Assembly: GCF_014199535.1 (NCBI RefSeq)
Contig: NZ_JACHNV010000012.1
Span: 1 to 49,471, forward strand
Length of the DNA: 49,471 nucleotides
From: Hymenobacter latericoloratus
GTDB taxonomy: Bacteria; Bacteroidota; Bacteroidia; Cytophagales; Hymenobacteraceae
Direction of reading: 5' to 3'
Below the pieces are notes generated by a model, which saw only the letters and a program-made list of their open reading frames with translations, was not told the DNA's origin and ran no database searches. Position 1 is the stretch's first letter. Each line of letters opens with the position of its first letter. Made by a program: the position numbers and the translations under genes. Below, one piece after another: positions 39,235-48,193 of this stretch.

Positions 39235-42200
39235 TTAGTGCCCGGAGGCAACCGGCAGGGCAGGCGGCGTGTCCTGCTCTGCTTCGAGTTCGTGCTCGTG
39301 CTCGGCCTGGGCCTGGGGGGAATCTTCTCCGCGGAAAAACAGCCAGTACAGTACCGGCAGCACAAACAGCGTGAGGACCATGGACAGCAGCAAGCCGAAG
39401 CAAATGACTGTGCCCAGGGGGCCCCACAGCGGCGAGCGACTGATGATCATAGGCACAACTCCTATGGCCGCCGCGGCGGAGGTCAGGAAGATGGGGCGCA
39501 TCCGGCGCTTGCCGGCGGCCTCCGCCGCCTGCACCACGCTCATGCCGTGGTCGCGGCGTAATTCCTGCGCATAGTCGACGAGGATGATGCCGTTGCGCAC
39601 GACAATGCCGCACAAACTCAGCAGGCCCAGGAAGGCCGTAAAGCCAAACGGATAATCCATTAGCTGCAGCCCTAGAACCGCGCCGAACAAGCTCAGCGGC
39701 ATGGTCAGCATGATGAGGCCGGCCGTCTTCGCGCGGCGGAACTGGAACAGCAGAATCAAAAAGATGCTGATGATTGCCACGCCGAGTGATAGGCCCATCG
39801 GTCCTTGATTTTCCTGGCTTTGGCCGTGCTCCCCGCCGTAGACCAGAGCGTCCACCCCCACCGGCAGGGCCAGTTGATTCAGGTCGGGCATCACGTGCTT
39901 GAGAAGGTCGCTGGCCACCAAGTGCCGCTCGATGTCGGCGCGCACGGTAAGCGTACGCACCCCGTTGCGGCGCACAATCTGTTCTTCCTGCCAGGTCGGT
40001 ACTAAGTTCGCTACCTGCCGTAGCGGCACCGTGGCGTACGTTTTGGGGGACGTGATGTAGGTGTTGGCCAGGGCCGCGTAGTCGCTGCGCTGGTTTTTTT
40101 CGGTCTCCAGCTGCACGGCCACGGGGTAATCGCCCTCCCACACGGTGGTCACCGGCACGCTTGATACGCTCAGGGCCAAAGCCTGCGCAATGCTGCTCTG
40201 GGTAAAGCCCAGTCGCGCGGCCTCGTCCTCCCTGAGCCGTACCTGCACGCCCTGGCGCGGCTCACCAAAGTCGGTGCGCACCCACGTGATGCCCGGCTGT
40301 TGGCGCAGGCGCTGGATAATTTGGTCGGCGACGCGGTGCATGGCCGGGATGCTGTCGCCTACCACGCGCACCTCAATGGGCGCGGCGGCATCCAGCATGT
40401 CGAGCTGCTTGAAGCGCACGTACGCGTTGGGGAAGAAGGTACGGTACTTTTTCGCGTAATCCCGCAGCAGGCCCTCGGTGGCTTCAGCCGACTCGGTGTT
40501 GACCACAAGCTGCGCGTAGTTCTTGGCGGGCGTCTGGGGCGCGTAGGTCGTGTGGAAGCGCGGCGAGCTGCTGCCGGTGAAGCTGGTCACGCTGGTGACG
40601 CGCTTGTCCCGGCGCAGCAGTTGCGTTACCTGCTCCGTCACCTGGGCGGTTTCCTGCAGCGGATGCCCCGTCGGCAGGTAGATTTCCACGGCGAACTGGT
40701 TGCGCTCTACCCCCGGGAACAGCTCCTGCGGCAGTTTGGCGGCCAGTAGTCCGCCGGTCACGATGGAGAGAATGCCGAGCAGCACGGTAATGACCGGAAA
40801 GCGGAAGCCGGCGTCCAACCCTTTGTCATAGCCCGTTTGTACATAGTCGAGCAAGGATTTTTTGCGACCCTGAAGCTCGGCCTCAGCTATGTGCAGGCCC
40901 TTCTTGATGAAAACGAAATTCAGGTAGGGCACCAGCAGCAGCGCCACGAACATGGAGGCGCCCAGCGCAATGGCGATGGTCACGGGGAAGGCGCCGAGGA
41001 AGTCTTTGGCCGTGCCGCCCAGAAACAGGCCCAGCGGGAAAAAGGCCGCCGTAATGGCGAGCGTAGCCACAGTCACGGGCATAAACAGCTCGGTGGCACT
41101 TTTCCAGGCCGCGTGCCAGGGCGAGTCGCCATGGTCCAGTTTCTCCACGTGGTTGTCGATGACGACGATGGCATTGTCCACCACCATGCCCAGCACGATG
41201 ATCAGCGCCGCCAGCGTCACCGTGTTCAGCTCGATGCCGGCGAAGTTCATCACGGCCAGCGTGATAAGAATGGAAATCGGGATGGTAACGCCGGCCACCG
41301 CCGCCACCCGGAAGGGCAGCAGCAGCAGCGTCACCAAGATGACGGAGCCGATGGCCAAGCCAAATTCGTTCAGGAAGTGAGAGATGGACTCGTCGACTAC
41401 TTCCGGCTGGTTCACGATTTTGTTGACTTTGACGTCGGCCGGAAAGTTCTTGGTTACCTTGGCCAGCGCCTGGTCGACTTCTTCGCCAAACTCCACGATG
41501 TTGTGCCCGGGCGCCATTTCCACGGTTACCAGCAGCGTTTTAGTGCCGTTGTTGTGGATGAACGAGGACGGCTCGGCGTACTCGCGGCGCAGCGTGGCCA
41601 CGTCCTTCAGGCGCACGACCGCGCCCTGCGCGTCCGAGTAGACAATCTGCTCGGCCAGGTCATTTTCCGTGTGGTAGCGCGTGCCCAGGTGAATGGGCAG
41701 CGACAGGTGCTGCTCGTCCAGCTCGCCGGCGTAGGCGGTAGTGCCCTCAGCCTGCAACGCCTGCAGCAGCAGGCCCGGCTTGATGCCGGAGGCGGCGAGC
41801 TTGCGCGCGTCCACGTCCACCGTAATCTGCTCCGACAGCAGGCCGGTATGGCTGATTTTCGACAGCGAAGGCAACCGCCGCAGCCCCGCCTCTAACTGCT
41901 TGAGGTATACCGTTTCCAGCTCCTTATAGGTCTTGTCCTTCGACTCCAGCGTGAGCAGCAGGGCGGCCGTCGAGCCAAAGTCGGTGTTAGTGAAAATCAT
42001 GGCGCCACGCGGAAACAGCCCCTTCTGCTCCTGCAGGCCCAGGCGGAGCTTCGACCAAAACTGATCAGGGTTCCGTACTCGGTCGGTTAGCTCCACCATC
42101 ATCACCACCTGCCCTTCCTTCGACTGGGTGTAGGTTTTGGCTTTGTTTACTTCCGCAAAACTGAACAGGTAGTTTTCCAGCTTGGTGGTGAGCTGTTCCT

Positions 42201-42402
42201 CAACCTGTGCCGACGTGGCGCCCGGGTAAACGCCCGCGACGACGCCTTGGCGCACGGTGAACTCCGGGAACTCCGTACGGGGCATGTGCAGCAGGCCGTA
42301 CAGGCCTACTATATTAAGCAACACCACCAGGATGATGACTACCTGCCGGTGCTTCATGGCCGCCTCAATGAGGTTGGGCTTATGGGCTTTGTTTTCGTTC
42401 AT
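39235..42402 (-). CDS. RND-family efflux transporter (AcrB/HAE-type inner-membrane pump)
   Basis: A 1,055-residue proton-driven pump. Visible features are the first helix (VVIILVVLLNIVGLYGLLHM), the TM4 motif IVLGMVVDNAIVVIDNH (GxxxDN, where AcrB has DD), large periplasmic loops with YPGATSAQVEEQLTTKLE, and the second set of helices (ISIFLILLFQF to MVLTLFVLPVLYWLFF). A His/Glu-rich tail (QAEHEHELEAEQD) might bind metal. The single Asp with a following Asn suggests a drug or solvent pump of the HAE2/HAE1 type rather than a classical CusA pump; the substrate is unknown. It lies between the adaptor and TolC genes. Confidence 0.95.
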   Translation of the reverse strand: MNENKAHKPNLIEAAMKHRQVVIILVVLLNIVGLYGLLHMPRTEFPEFTVRQGVVAGVYPGATSAQVEEQLTTKLENYLFSFAEVNKAKTYTQSKEGQVVMMVELTDRVRNPDQFWSKLRLGLQEQKGLFPRGAMIFTNTDFGSTAALLLTLESKDKTYKELETVYLKQLEAGLRRLPSLSKISHTGLLSEQITVDVDARKLAASGIKPGLLLQALQAEGTTAYAGELDEQHLSLPIHLGTRYHTENDLAEQIVYSDAQGAVVRLKDVATLRREYAEPSSFIHNNGTKTLLVTVEMAPGHNIVEFGEEVDQALAKVTKNFPADVKVNKIVNQPEVVDESISHFLNEFGLAIGSVILVTLLLLPFRVAAVAGVTIPISILITLAVMNFAGIELNTVTLAALIIVLGMVVDNAIVVIDNHVEKLDHGDSPWHAAWKSATELFMPVTVATLAITAAFFPLGLFLGGTAKDFLGAFPVTIAIALGASMFVALLLVPYLNFVFIKKGLHIAEAELQGRKKSLLDYVQTGYDKGLDAGFRFPVITVLLGILSIVTGGLLAAKLPQELFPGVERNQFAVEIYLPTGHPLQETAQVTEQVTQLLRRDKRVTSVTSFTGSSSPRFHTTYAPQTPAKNYAQLVVNTESAEATEGLLRDYAKKYRTFFPNAYVRFKQLDMLDAAAPIEVRVVGDSIPAMHRVADQIIQRLRQQPGITWVRTDFGEPRQGVQVRLREDEAARLGFTQSSIAQALALSVSSVPVTTVWEGDYPVAVQLETEKNQRSDYAALANTYITSPKTYATVPLRQVANLVPTWQEEQIVRRNGVRTLTVRADIERHLVASDLLKHVMPDLNQLALPVGVDALVYGGEHGQSQENQGPMGLSLGVAIISIFLILLFQFRRAKTAGLIMLTMPLSLFGAVLGLQLMDYPFGFTAFLGLLSLCGIVVRNGIILVDYAQELRRDHGMSVVQAAEAAGKRRMRPIFLTSAAAAIGVVPMIISRSPLWGPLGTVICFGLLLSMVLTLFVLPVLYWLFFRGEDSPQAQAEHEHELEAEQDTPPALPVASGH

Positions 42403-42434
42403 GAGTCAACGCGTGAAGTAGGCAGTGGGCTTAT

Positions 42435-43502
42435 TTACTGCACCACGGTGATGGGCGCACCATTGGAAAGGCGTTCGAACCCCGACATGATTAACTTATC
42501 CTGGGGGCCAAGCCCAGCCACTACGGTAATGCCGTTCTGGGTCAGGGGCCCAGTCCGGATTTGGCGGCGCTCAGCTTTCGTGCCGCTGGCATCAACCAGG
42601 TACACGAAGCTGCGGCCTTGCTCGTCCACGCTCACGGCCTGATTCGGCACCACCATACCGGCAGTGGCAACTACCGCCACCAGGTTCACGCTGGCGACCA
42701 TGCCGGGCATTAGCCGCTGCCCTTCGTGAGTCCCAGGCAGCGCAATCTTGACCGGGTACGTACGCGCCACCGGGTCGGCAATCACGCCAATTTCCTCTAC
42801 TCGGCCCGCTATAGGCGCTACCCCAAGTGCGCTAACAGTAACCTGGGCCGACTGGCCCTGGCGTACTCGCGCAATTTCTCCTTCCGGCACAGCTACGCGT
42901 ACGTAGACCGAGCGCAGATCCAGCAGTTGCAGCACCGGCATGCCCGGCGCAGCTACTTGGCCCGGCTCCAGCGTGCGACTGCCGATAACGCCGCTGGCGG
43001 GTGCCGTCAAGCGCGTGTCGGCCACCGAACTGCCGGCCGCGCGCACGGCCGCGTTAGCTTGCTCGAGCCCTGCTTGCGCTTCCACCAACCGCACGGCCGG
43101 CAGACTACCCGCTTCCACCACGGGCTTGAGGCGGTTGTACATATCCTGGGCCTGCCGCTGCCGCGTGAGCGCCATTTGGTAGTTGTCTCGAATGGCGCCG
43201 GGCGCTACTTCCGCTAGCAACTGGCCTTTGCTTACCTGCTGCCCCGCTTCCACGAGCACCCTCATGACAGTGCCGGGCACGGAGAAGCTCAAGGGCGTAG
43301 TACTGCGGGCTTCCACAGCGCCACTGTACTGAATGGCTTGCGCCTGGGCGAGCCCGTTCACGGCCTGCGCTCGTACGCGCACGGGGTCTACCGTGGCGGT
43401 TTGCACAGCCTCCGGCTCGTGCTGCTGGCAGGAAGTGAAGCTGACCGGAAGTGCTAGCAGCAAGCCCAGGCAGATAGGGGAAGCAATTGGTTTTGAAACC
43501 AT
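42435..43502 (-). CDS. RND periplasmic adaptor (HlyD/MFP family), lipoprotein
   Basis: The 355-residue membrane-fusion protein has a lipoprotein signal (LALPVSFTSCQQ). The biotinyl-lipoyl-like core appears as VPGTVMRVLVEAGQQVSKGQ and later LTAPASGVIGSRTLEPGQVA, separated by a helical hairpin (LVEAQAGLEQANAAVRAAGS). Barrel and membrane-proximal domains follow. It links the RND pump and the TolC duct. It is the first gene of the operon and follows the TetR regulator; a perfect 11-bp inverted repeat lies in the gap. Confidence 0.94.
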   Translation of the reverse strand: MVSKPIASPICLGLLLALPVSFTSCQQHEPEAVQTATVDPVRVRAQAVNGLAQAQAIQYSGAVEARSTTPLSFSVPGTVMRVLVEAGQQVSKGQLLAEVAPGAIRDNYQMALTRQRQAQDMYNRLKPVVEAGSLPAVRLVEAQAGLEQANAAVRAAGSSVADTRLTAPASGVIGSRTLEPGQVAAPGMPVLQLLDLRSVYVRVAVPEGEIARVRQGQSAQVTVSALGVAPIAGRVEEIGVIADPVARTYPVKIALPGTHEGQRLMPGMVASVNLVAVVATAGMVVPNQAVSVDEQGRSFVYLVDASGTKAERRQIRTGPLTQNGITVVAGLGPQDKLIMSGFERLSNGAPITVVQ

Positions 43503-43591
43503 GATTTTGGTCTTGTGGACTTTTTTTATTTTTTGGTCGAAGTCGAGATATAAGGCGGCCGGGGCAGCAACTGTAACACGGCTTGAAAATA

Positions 43592-43628
43592 GACTGTTAG
43601 ACTAAATTTAAATAATGGTCTAACAGTC
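43592..43628. promoter_or_regulatory. Putative TetR operator
   Basis: The perfect inverted repeat GACTGTTAGAC / GTCTAACAGTC (43592-43602 and 43618-43628, spacer 15 bp) lies between the TetR gene and the efflux operon it presumably controls. Partial words of it (TGGTCTAA) recur upstream of the TetR gene near 44322 and upstream of ohr near 30494. Confidence 0.65.
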
Positions 43629-43638
43629 AGTAAAAAAA

Positions 43639-44244
43639 TTATCGTTTGAGACCCTGCACCAAAATGCGCGACAGCAGCTTGACATTTTCCTCCGCTGGCC
43701 CGAATTGTTCGCTGAGCAAAGTGTGCTGCTCAATTCCGGAAATGCCGCTAGTAAGCACAAAGGCTACTTGATCCAGATTGAGGTCGGTTATCCCCTTGAA
43801 CTCGGCAGTATCCACCCCAAGTTGAAGAATCTCCTTGATCATAAGTACTTCCGTCTGAAGGTAGTGCTGGCGGATGCGCTCGGAAAACTCCTGCACGTAG
43901 TGCCGGGTGATGTCTTCGTATAACAAATTATACAAGGCTACTTTCTGGCGCATTATGCGCAGTTTAGTGAGCACGAAGGTCTCTAGTTTGGCGGACGCCG
44001 TATCTGCCTGCGCCAACGCAGTGCGTAGGTGCGCCAACATATCTTTGATTTCATGCTCCACAACGGCGTCGAAGATTTCTTCCTTGCTTTTGTAGTAGTA
44101 GTAGAGCGTGCTTTTGCCCTTGCCAATAGCCCGGGCCACATCATCCATGGTCACCTTCTGTAGACCGTACTGCTGAAACAGCTGCTGCGCGACCTTCAGC
44201 ACCTTGGCACGCAACTGTTCCTCTTTTTGAGCTTTGGTTACCAT
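43639..44244 (-). CDS. TetR/AcrR-family transcriptional repressor
   Basis: The 201-residue regulator has the N-terminal TetR helix-turn-helix (VAQQLFQQYGLQKVTMDDVA ... GKGKSTLYYYYKSKEEIFD), then an all-helical ligand-binding domain. It is upstream of, and in the same direction as, the adaptor-RND-TolC operon, with a perfect inverted repeat in between, so it very probably represses that operon until an inducer binds. It has its own promoter with an exact TACCTTTG element 44 bases upstream of the start. Confidence 0.93.
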   Translation of the reverse strand: MVTKAQKEEQLRAKVLKVAQQLFQQYGLQKVTMDDVARAIGKGKSTLYYYYKSKEEIFDAVVEHEIKDMLAHLRTALAQADTASAKLETFVLTKLRIMRQKVALYNLLYEDITRHYVQEFSERIRQHYLQTEVLMIKEILQLGVDTAEFKGITDLNLDQVAFVLTSGISGIEQHTLLSEQFGPAEENVKLLSRILVQGLKR

Positions 44245-44287
44245 GACAACATCTCCTTGGCGGAGCTAACCGAATGAATGAGTGTGA

Positions 44288-44295
44288 CAAAGGTA
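44288..44295 (-). promoter_or_regulatory. TetR gene promoter -7 element
   Basis: On the minus strand TACCTTTG matches TAnnTTTG exactly, 44 bases before the TetR start codon. An imperfect GACCA...TGGTC inverted repeat just upstream (44309-44327) could allow autoregulation. Confidence 0.45.
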
Positions 44296-44516
44296 TCACA
44301 TATTTTCGACCAAAAAAGTTTTATGGTCTAAAAATGTTTTTTGACTGTGTTCTCCGGTTGCGCCTAACAAGTGTTCATGCTAGGTATACAGTCCCAGGGT
44401 GTGGCGGTGTATTTGGGGTAGCGGAAGAGGAAGAACAGAAACCCCCATTAGGGTTGTGTCGACGGATTCTGGCGGGTGTCTTGTCCTAAAATAGGTTGAC
44501 CATCACTCTCAGTCAG

Positions 44517-44903
44517 ATGGAACATTTATTTCTGTTTCGCAAGCAGGCGCACGAGCTGAAAATGCGCCAGATGGTCGAGGAAATTACCTGCGGCCGGCTT
44601 ACGATTGAGTCAGCCATGAGCAAGTACCAGGTGCTCACCCGCTCGACCGTGACCAAGTGGCTGGAACGTGTCCGCCAGGAAGAGCAGGCCCGTACCCAAG
44701 CCATGGAAGACAATCTGAAAAAGCCGCCTACCACGCTCGTCGAGCACGTGGTGCAGCATGCGGATGCGCTGACCGGGCAGGTCAAGCAGTTGCAGAAACA
44801 GCTTGAACAAGCCGAATTGCAAGTACTCTACTACAAAAACGTGATTCGCGTGGCCGAGCAGGAACTGGGCTTGAGCATCGAAAAAAAGTCCGCTACCAAG
44901 TAG
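44517..44903 (+). CDS. IS3-family OrfA (helix-turn-helix and coiled coil)
   Basis: A 128-residue protein starting MEHLFLFRKQAHELKMRQMV. It has a helix-turn-helix-like region (LTIESAMSKYQVLTRSTVTK) followed by a leucine-zipper-like coiled coil (TGQVKQLQKQLEQAELQVLY), the usual OrfA layout. It binds the IS ends and regulates transposition. The TTG at 44496 lies in the terminal repeat, so ATG 44517 is preferred. The end of the gene holds the slippery heptamer. Confidence 0.85.
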   Translation: MEHLFLFRKQAHELKMRQMVEEITCGRLTIESAMSKYQVLTRSTVTKWLERVRQEEQARTQAMEDNLKKPPTTLVEHVVQHADALTGQVKQLQKQLEQAELQVLYYKNVIRVAEQELGLSIEKKSATK

Positions 44904-45817
44904 TCCAGCTCCTGCGAGTAAGCTGTCCGCACTTTTGCCTGCGGCGGATCAGTGGAGTACTTGGCTTCAGCCGCCAGGCCTTTTATCAGCACCAAACGCG
45001 GCAGTGGAGCAGCGAAGAGCGCGAGCACTATGTGTTGGAGCAGGTCGCGCAGCTGCGGAAGGAGCACGGCCGGATGGGCGGACGCAAACTCTACCACCTG
45101 CTGGAGCAGGACTTACGTCAGCAAGGCATCAAGCTGGGACGGGATGCCCTGTTTTCGCTGCTGGCAGCCCATAACCTGCTGATCAGAAAGCGCCGCCGCA
45201 AGGCCCTGACGACCTTCTCCCGCCACCGTTTCCGCAAATATCCCAACCTGATCCGGGATCTGACGCCGCTGCGGCCCAACCAGGTATGGGTGGCCGATAT
45301 CACCTATTGGTTCACCCAGACCGGCTGCCTGTACATCTCGCTGCTGACCGATGCCTATTCGCGCCGCATCATGGGCTTTGCCGTCGCCGATACACTGGCC
45401 ACGGTGCATGCGCGCCGTGCCCTGGAGATGGCCCTACGGCAGATCAGTAAACGGGCGGGGAGCCAGTTGATTCACCACAGTGACCGGGGTATTCAGTACT
45501 GCAGCCAGGAATATCTGGACACGCTGGCTCCATTCCGTATCCAGGTCAGCATGACGGAGAACTCCGATCCGCTGGAAAACGCCATTGCCGAGCGCGTGAA
45601 TGGTATTATCAAGGAGGAGTACCTGAGCCAGCAACCGGTCTACTCGCTGCGGGAGGCGGAGCAGCACCTGGAACAAGCCGTGTTTCTCTACAACTACAAA
45701 CGGCCTCACCTGAGCTGCGACATGCAGAGCCCCAATCAAGCCCATACCAGTTGGGGGCCGTTGGAGAGAAGATGGAAAAACTACTATAAACCGTCCACGC
45801 CAGTGAGCGCCGAATGA
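44888..45817 (+). CDS. IS3-family OrfB transposase (DDE), made as an OrfAB fusion by -1 frameshift
   Basis: The frame opens at the A AAA AAG heptamer (44882-44888) in register with OrfA codons, so a -1 slip yields OrfAB. After the junction it reads VRYQVVQLLRVSCPHFCLRR and the HTH_21-like part (EHGRMGGRKLYHLLEQDLRQ), then the rve integrase domain with the catalytic triad: Asp in VWVADITYW, Asp in IHHSDRGIQYC and Glu in NAIAERVNGIIKEEY. The length is normal. An internal ATG-like start (TTG 45032) may give a shorter OrfB. The triad is complete. Confidence 0.9.
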   Translation, partial: VRYQVVQLLRVSCPHFCLRRISGVLGFSRQAFYQHQTRQWSSEEREHYVLEQVAQLRKEHGRMGGRKLYHLLEQDLRQQGIKLGRDALFSLLAAHNLLIRKRRRKALTTFSRHRFRKYPNLIRDLTPLRPNQVWVADITYWFTQTGCLYISLLTDAYSRRIMGFAVADTLATVHARRALEMALRQISKRAGSQLIHHSDRGIQYCSQEYLDTLAPFRIQVSMTENSDPLENAIAERVNGIIKEEYLSQQPVYSLREAEQHLEQAVFLYNYKRPHLSCDMQSPNQAHTSWGPLERRWKNYYKPSTPVSAE

Positions 45818-45908
45818 GCTAACTTAGGACTACCGCCAAAGTGGTCAACCCAGAGGCGGACTACCACCAAACGGTCAACTTTTTTCAGGACGAGTCAGGG
45901 GGGCGGAG

Positions 45909-45938
45909 TGTCTCGGAAAACGCACGTTTTATAAGCAC
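45909..45938. other. res: Candidate res subsite upstream of tnpR
   Basis: An imperfect palindrome, TGTCTCGGAAAACG-CA-CGTTTTATAAGCAC, has matching AAAACG/CGTTTT half-sites around a 2-base centre, as expected for a serine-resolvase crossover site. It lies 116 bases before the tnpR start. The remaining 45939-46053 presumably holds accessory subsites, which I cannot define. Confidence 0.35.
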
Positions 45939-46053
45939 AGCGGGACAGATCAAGAATACCCCGGCAAGACACCGAAGAAAGTGTCTCATCGGCTGTTCTC
46001 ACGAATCAACGACTCGCTAACTTCGCCTGCGTTGACTTCTTGAGAATTTGCCG

Positions 46054-46505
46054 ATGGTTTTTGGTTACGCCCGCGTCAGTACCCCCGACCAGCCGTAGGC
46101 CTGCAGTTCGATGCCCTGCAGGCCTACGGCTGCACCGAGGTGGTGCAGGAAAAAGTGTCGGCCGGCAAGGAGCGCCCAGCTTTGCAGCACCTGCTCACCC
46201 GCCTGCGCCCCGGCGATACGCTCGTGGTGTGGAAGCTCGACCGGCTGGGACGCTCGCTCAAAGACCTGGTCACGCTGGTCACCGGCTTCCAGGAGCAGGG
46301 CGTGCAATTTGTCAGCCTGCAGGACCACTTGGACACCACGACCGCCCAAGGTCGGCTCATGTTCAACCTATTCGCCTCCCTGGCCGAGTTCGAGCGCGAC
46401 CTGATCCGCGAGCGCACCCACGCCGGGCTGACGGCGGCGCGGGCCCGGGGCCGCCAGGGCGGCCGGCCCAAAGGGTTGTCGAAGGAAGCGCTGTCCAAAG
46501 CCCAG
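46054..46505 (+). pseudogene. tnpR: tnpR resolvase, frameshifted and truncated
   Basis: ATG 46054 opens MVFGYARVSTPDQP, with the active-site Ser in RVST, and then hits TAG. One base over, the frame continues LQFDALQAYGCTEVVQEKVS, LVVWKLDRLGRSLKDLVTLV and the E-helix FERDLIRERTHAGL to GRPKGLSKEAL. A single missing base near 46093 explains the break. The C-terminal helix-turn-helix is cut off at about 46505, where the sequence passes into tnpA in another frame. It is a Tn3-family resolvase that should no longer be functional. Confidence 0.85.
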
Positions 46506-48160
46506 TCAGCCCCCAGGCGTACACCCTCTGCGTGGTGCAGCGACTGCACCACGCCTTGCGGCGCCGCGACGTGTTCGTCGCCGTCAGCGAGCGGTACGCC
46601 GATCCCCGGGCGGAGTTGCTGCGCGGGGTGGCCTGGGACGCGGTGCGTGACACCGTGGCCCGGGCGTTGGACCGGTCGCTGGACCCTGGCGTGGAGTTGT
46701 CAGCCTTGCAGCAGCGGGTGCAGGCGGCGTATGCCGAGGTGAGCGAGAACCTGGAACAGAATACCGCCTTGCAACTGGTCCAGCAGGACGGTCACCTAGC
46801 GGTGGAACTCCGCGCGGTCCCGGCCCACCCGGAATCCGAGCAGCTGGCGGACCTGCGGGCGCAGCTGACGGCGTGCTTGCCGCAGGTCGACGTGGCGGCG
46901 CTGCTGCTGGAAGTCGAGGCCTTTACCGACTTTACCAGCGCGTTTACCCACGTGGCCGACGGGCAGCCAGCCACCGCGGACCTGCCGTTGAGCGTGTGCG
47001 CCGTGCTGCTGGCGCAGGCGTGCAACGTGGGGCTCAAAACCGTCGCCCGGGCGGACGTGCCGGCCCTGACGCCGGCGCGCCTGCTGTGGGTGCAGCAGCA
47101 CTACCTGCGGGTGGAAACCCTGACGGCTGCCAACGCCCGGCTGGTCGATGCCCAAGCTCAACTCCCGTTGGCCCAGGCGTGGGGCGGCGGGGACGTGGCG
47201 TCGGCCGACGGCCTGCGCTTCGTGGTGCCGGTGCGCACGGTGCATGCGGGCTGGAACCGTAAATACTTCCCGGGCCAGCGCGGCGTGACCTACTACAACT
47301 TCACCAGCGACCAGTTCACCGGCTTCCACGGCATCGTGATTCCGGGCACGCTGCGCGACTCCTTGTTCATCCTGGCCGGCCTGCTGGAGCAGCAAACCAG
47401 CCTGGACCCGCGCGAAATTATGGCCGACACGCACGGCTACAGCGACGTGGTGTTCGGCTTGTTTGCCCTGCTGGGCTACCGCTTCAGCCCGCGCTTGGCG
47501 GACCTGTCCGACCAGCGCTTCTGGCGGCTGCGCAAGGAGGACGACTACGGCCCGCTCAACGCGCTGGGGCGCCACATGGTCAATGCCCAGCTGATCCACG
47601 ACCACTGGGAGGACATGCTGCGGCTGGCTGGCTCGCTCAAGCTGGGCAAGGTGAAAGCCACGGCCGTGATGCGCACGCTGCAACGAGCGAGTACGCTCTC
47701 GGGGCTGGGCCGCGCCGTCGCCGAGTTTGGCCGCCTCGAAAAGACGTTGTACCTGCTGGCCTACGTGCAGGACGAGGCGTACCGCCGCCGCATCCTGGTG
47801 CAGCTCAACCGCGGCGAAGGGCGGCACGCGGCAGCGCGCGCGGTGTTCCACGGCAAGAAAGGCGAATTGCGGCAGCGCTACCGGGAAGGTATGGAGGACC
47901 AGTTAGGCGCGCTCGGGCTAGTCGTCAATGCGTTGGTGCTCTGGAACACCCGGTATCTGCAACGCGCCCTGAAGCAGTGGCAGGAAACGCACGGCGCGGT
48001 GGACCCGGCCGACATCGGCCGCCTCTCGCCGCTGCTGCACGAGCACGTGAACATGTTGGGCCGCTACGACTTCAACTTGCCGGCCCGCATTGCCGCCGGG
48101 GAGTTGCGCCCGTTGCGCGATCCTGCCAGTTGGGAGGAACGCCTAGCCAAATTTCCTTAG
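46506..48160 (+). pseudogene. tnpA: tnpA of Tn3 family, N-terminal half deleted
   Basis: About 550 of the usual 1,000 residues remain, beginning YTLCVVQRLHHALRRRDVFV. The catalytic DDE core is present: Asp in YYNFTSDQFTGFHG, Asp in MADTHGYSDVVFGLFALLGY and Glu in EGMEDQLGALGLVVNA. The N-terminal DNA-binding region that recognises the transposon ends is missing, removed by a deletion that joined tnpR to tnpA. A longer open frame reaches back to 46040, but its first 155 codons are a shadow of tnpR. The stop codon is inside the right terminal repeat, as is usual for Tn3-family elements. Probably inactive. Confidence 0.88.
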
Positions 48161-48193
48161 CGTTGGTTTTCGTTCCTACTCTAGTTGAACCCC
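48156..48193 (-). repeat. Right terminal inverted repeat of the Tn3-family transposon
   Basis: 38 bp which, read on the minus strand, begins GGGGTTCAACTAGAGTAGG; 37 of 38 bases match the left end. The TATACT duplication (48194-48199) lies directly outside. Confidence 0.93.

Larger units (their letters stand above)
44477..45897 (+). mobile_element. IS3-family insertion sequence, complete
   Basis: A 1,421-bp element. Imperfect terminal inverted repeats (44477-44501 and 45873-45897; 20 of 25 match) begin TG and end CA. A 3-bp direct repeat GGG flanks it. It encodes OrfA and OrfB with a programmed-frameshift heptamer A AAA AAG at 44882-44888. It is inserted inside the Tn3-family transposon, 11 bases from the candidate res site of tnpR. 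It looks intact and could be active. Confidence 0.88.
27399..48193. mobile_element. 20.8-kb Tn3-family transposon (transposition genes defective)
   Basis: Terminal inverted repeats of 38 bp (27399-27436 and 48156-48193; 37 of 38 match) begin GGGG and end with GAAAACCAACGCTAAG, clearly related to the Tn3 end GGGG...GGAACGAAAACTCACGTTAAG in form and length. The flanks carry a 6-bp direct repeat TATACT (27393-27398 and 48194-48199). Tn3-family tnpR and tnpA relics lie at the right end, with tnpA's stop inside the repeat as is usual. The cargo covers efflux, peroxide resistance, nucleotide cyclases and envelope proteins. Because tnpR is frameshifted and tnpA lacks its N-terminal half, movement now would need help in trans. 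Confidence 0.93.

Noticed and set aside
40837..41895. 352-residue plus-strand ORF rich in His, Gln and Arg
   Set aside because: It is antisense to the RND pump gene, whose domains are unambiguous; long antisense ORFs are common in GC-rich genes.
46040..46505. First 155 codons of a 706-residue open frame reaching tnpA
   Set aside because: They are an Arg/Pro/Gly-rich shadow of the resolvase frame, which carries the recognisable RVST, KLDRLGRS and ERDLIRERT motifs. Only the part after about 46506 is transposase.
48072..48193. Last 40 codons of the ORF starting at 48530
   Set aside because: They read antisense through the transposon end and tnpA; the host gene ends at the insertion site.
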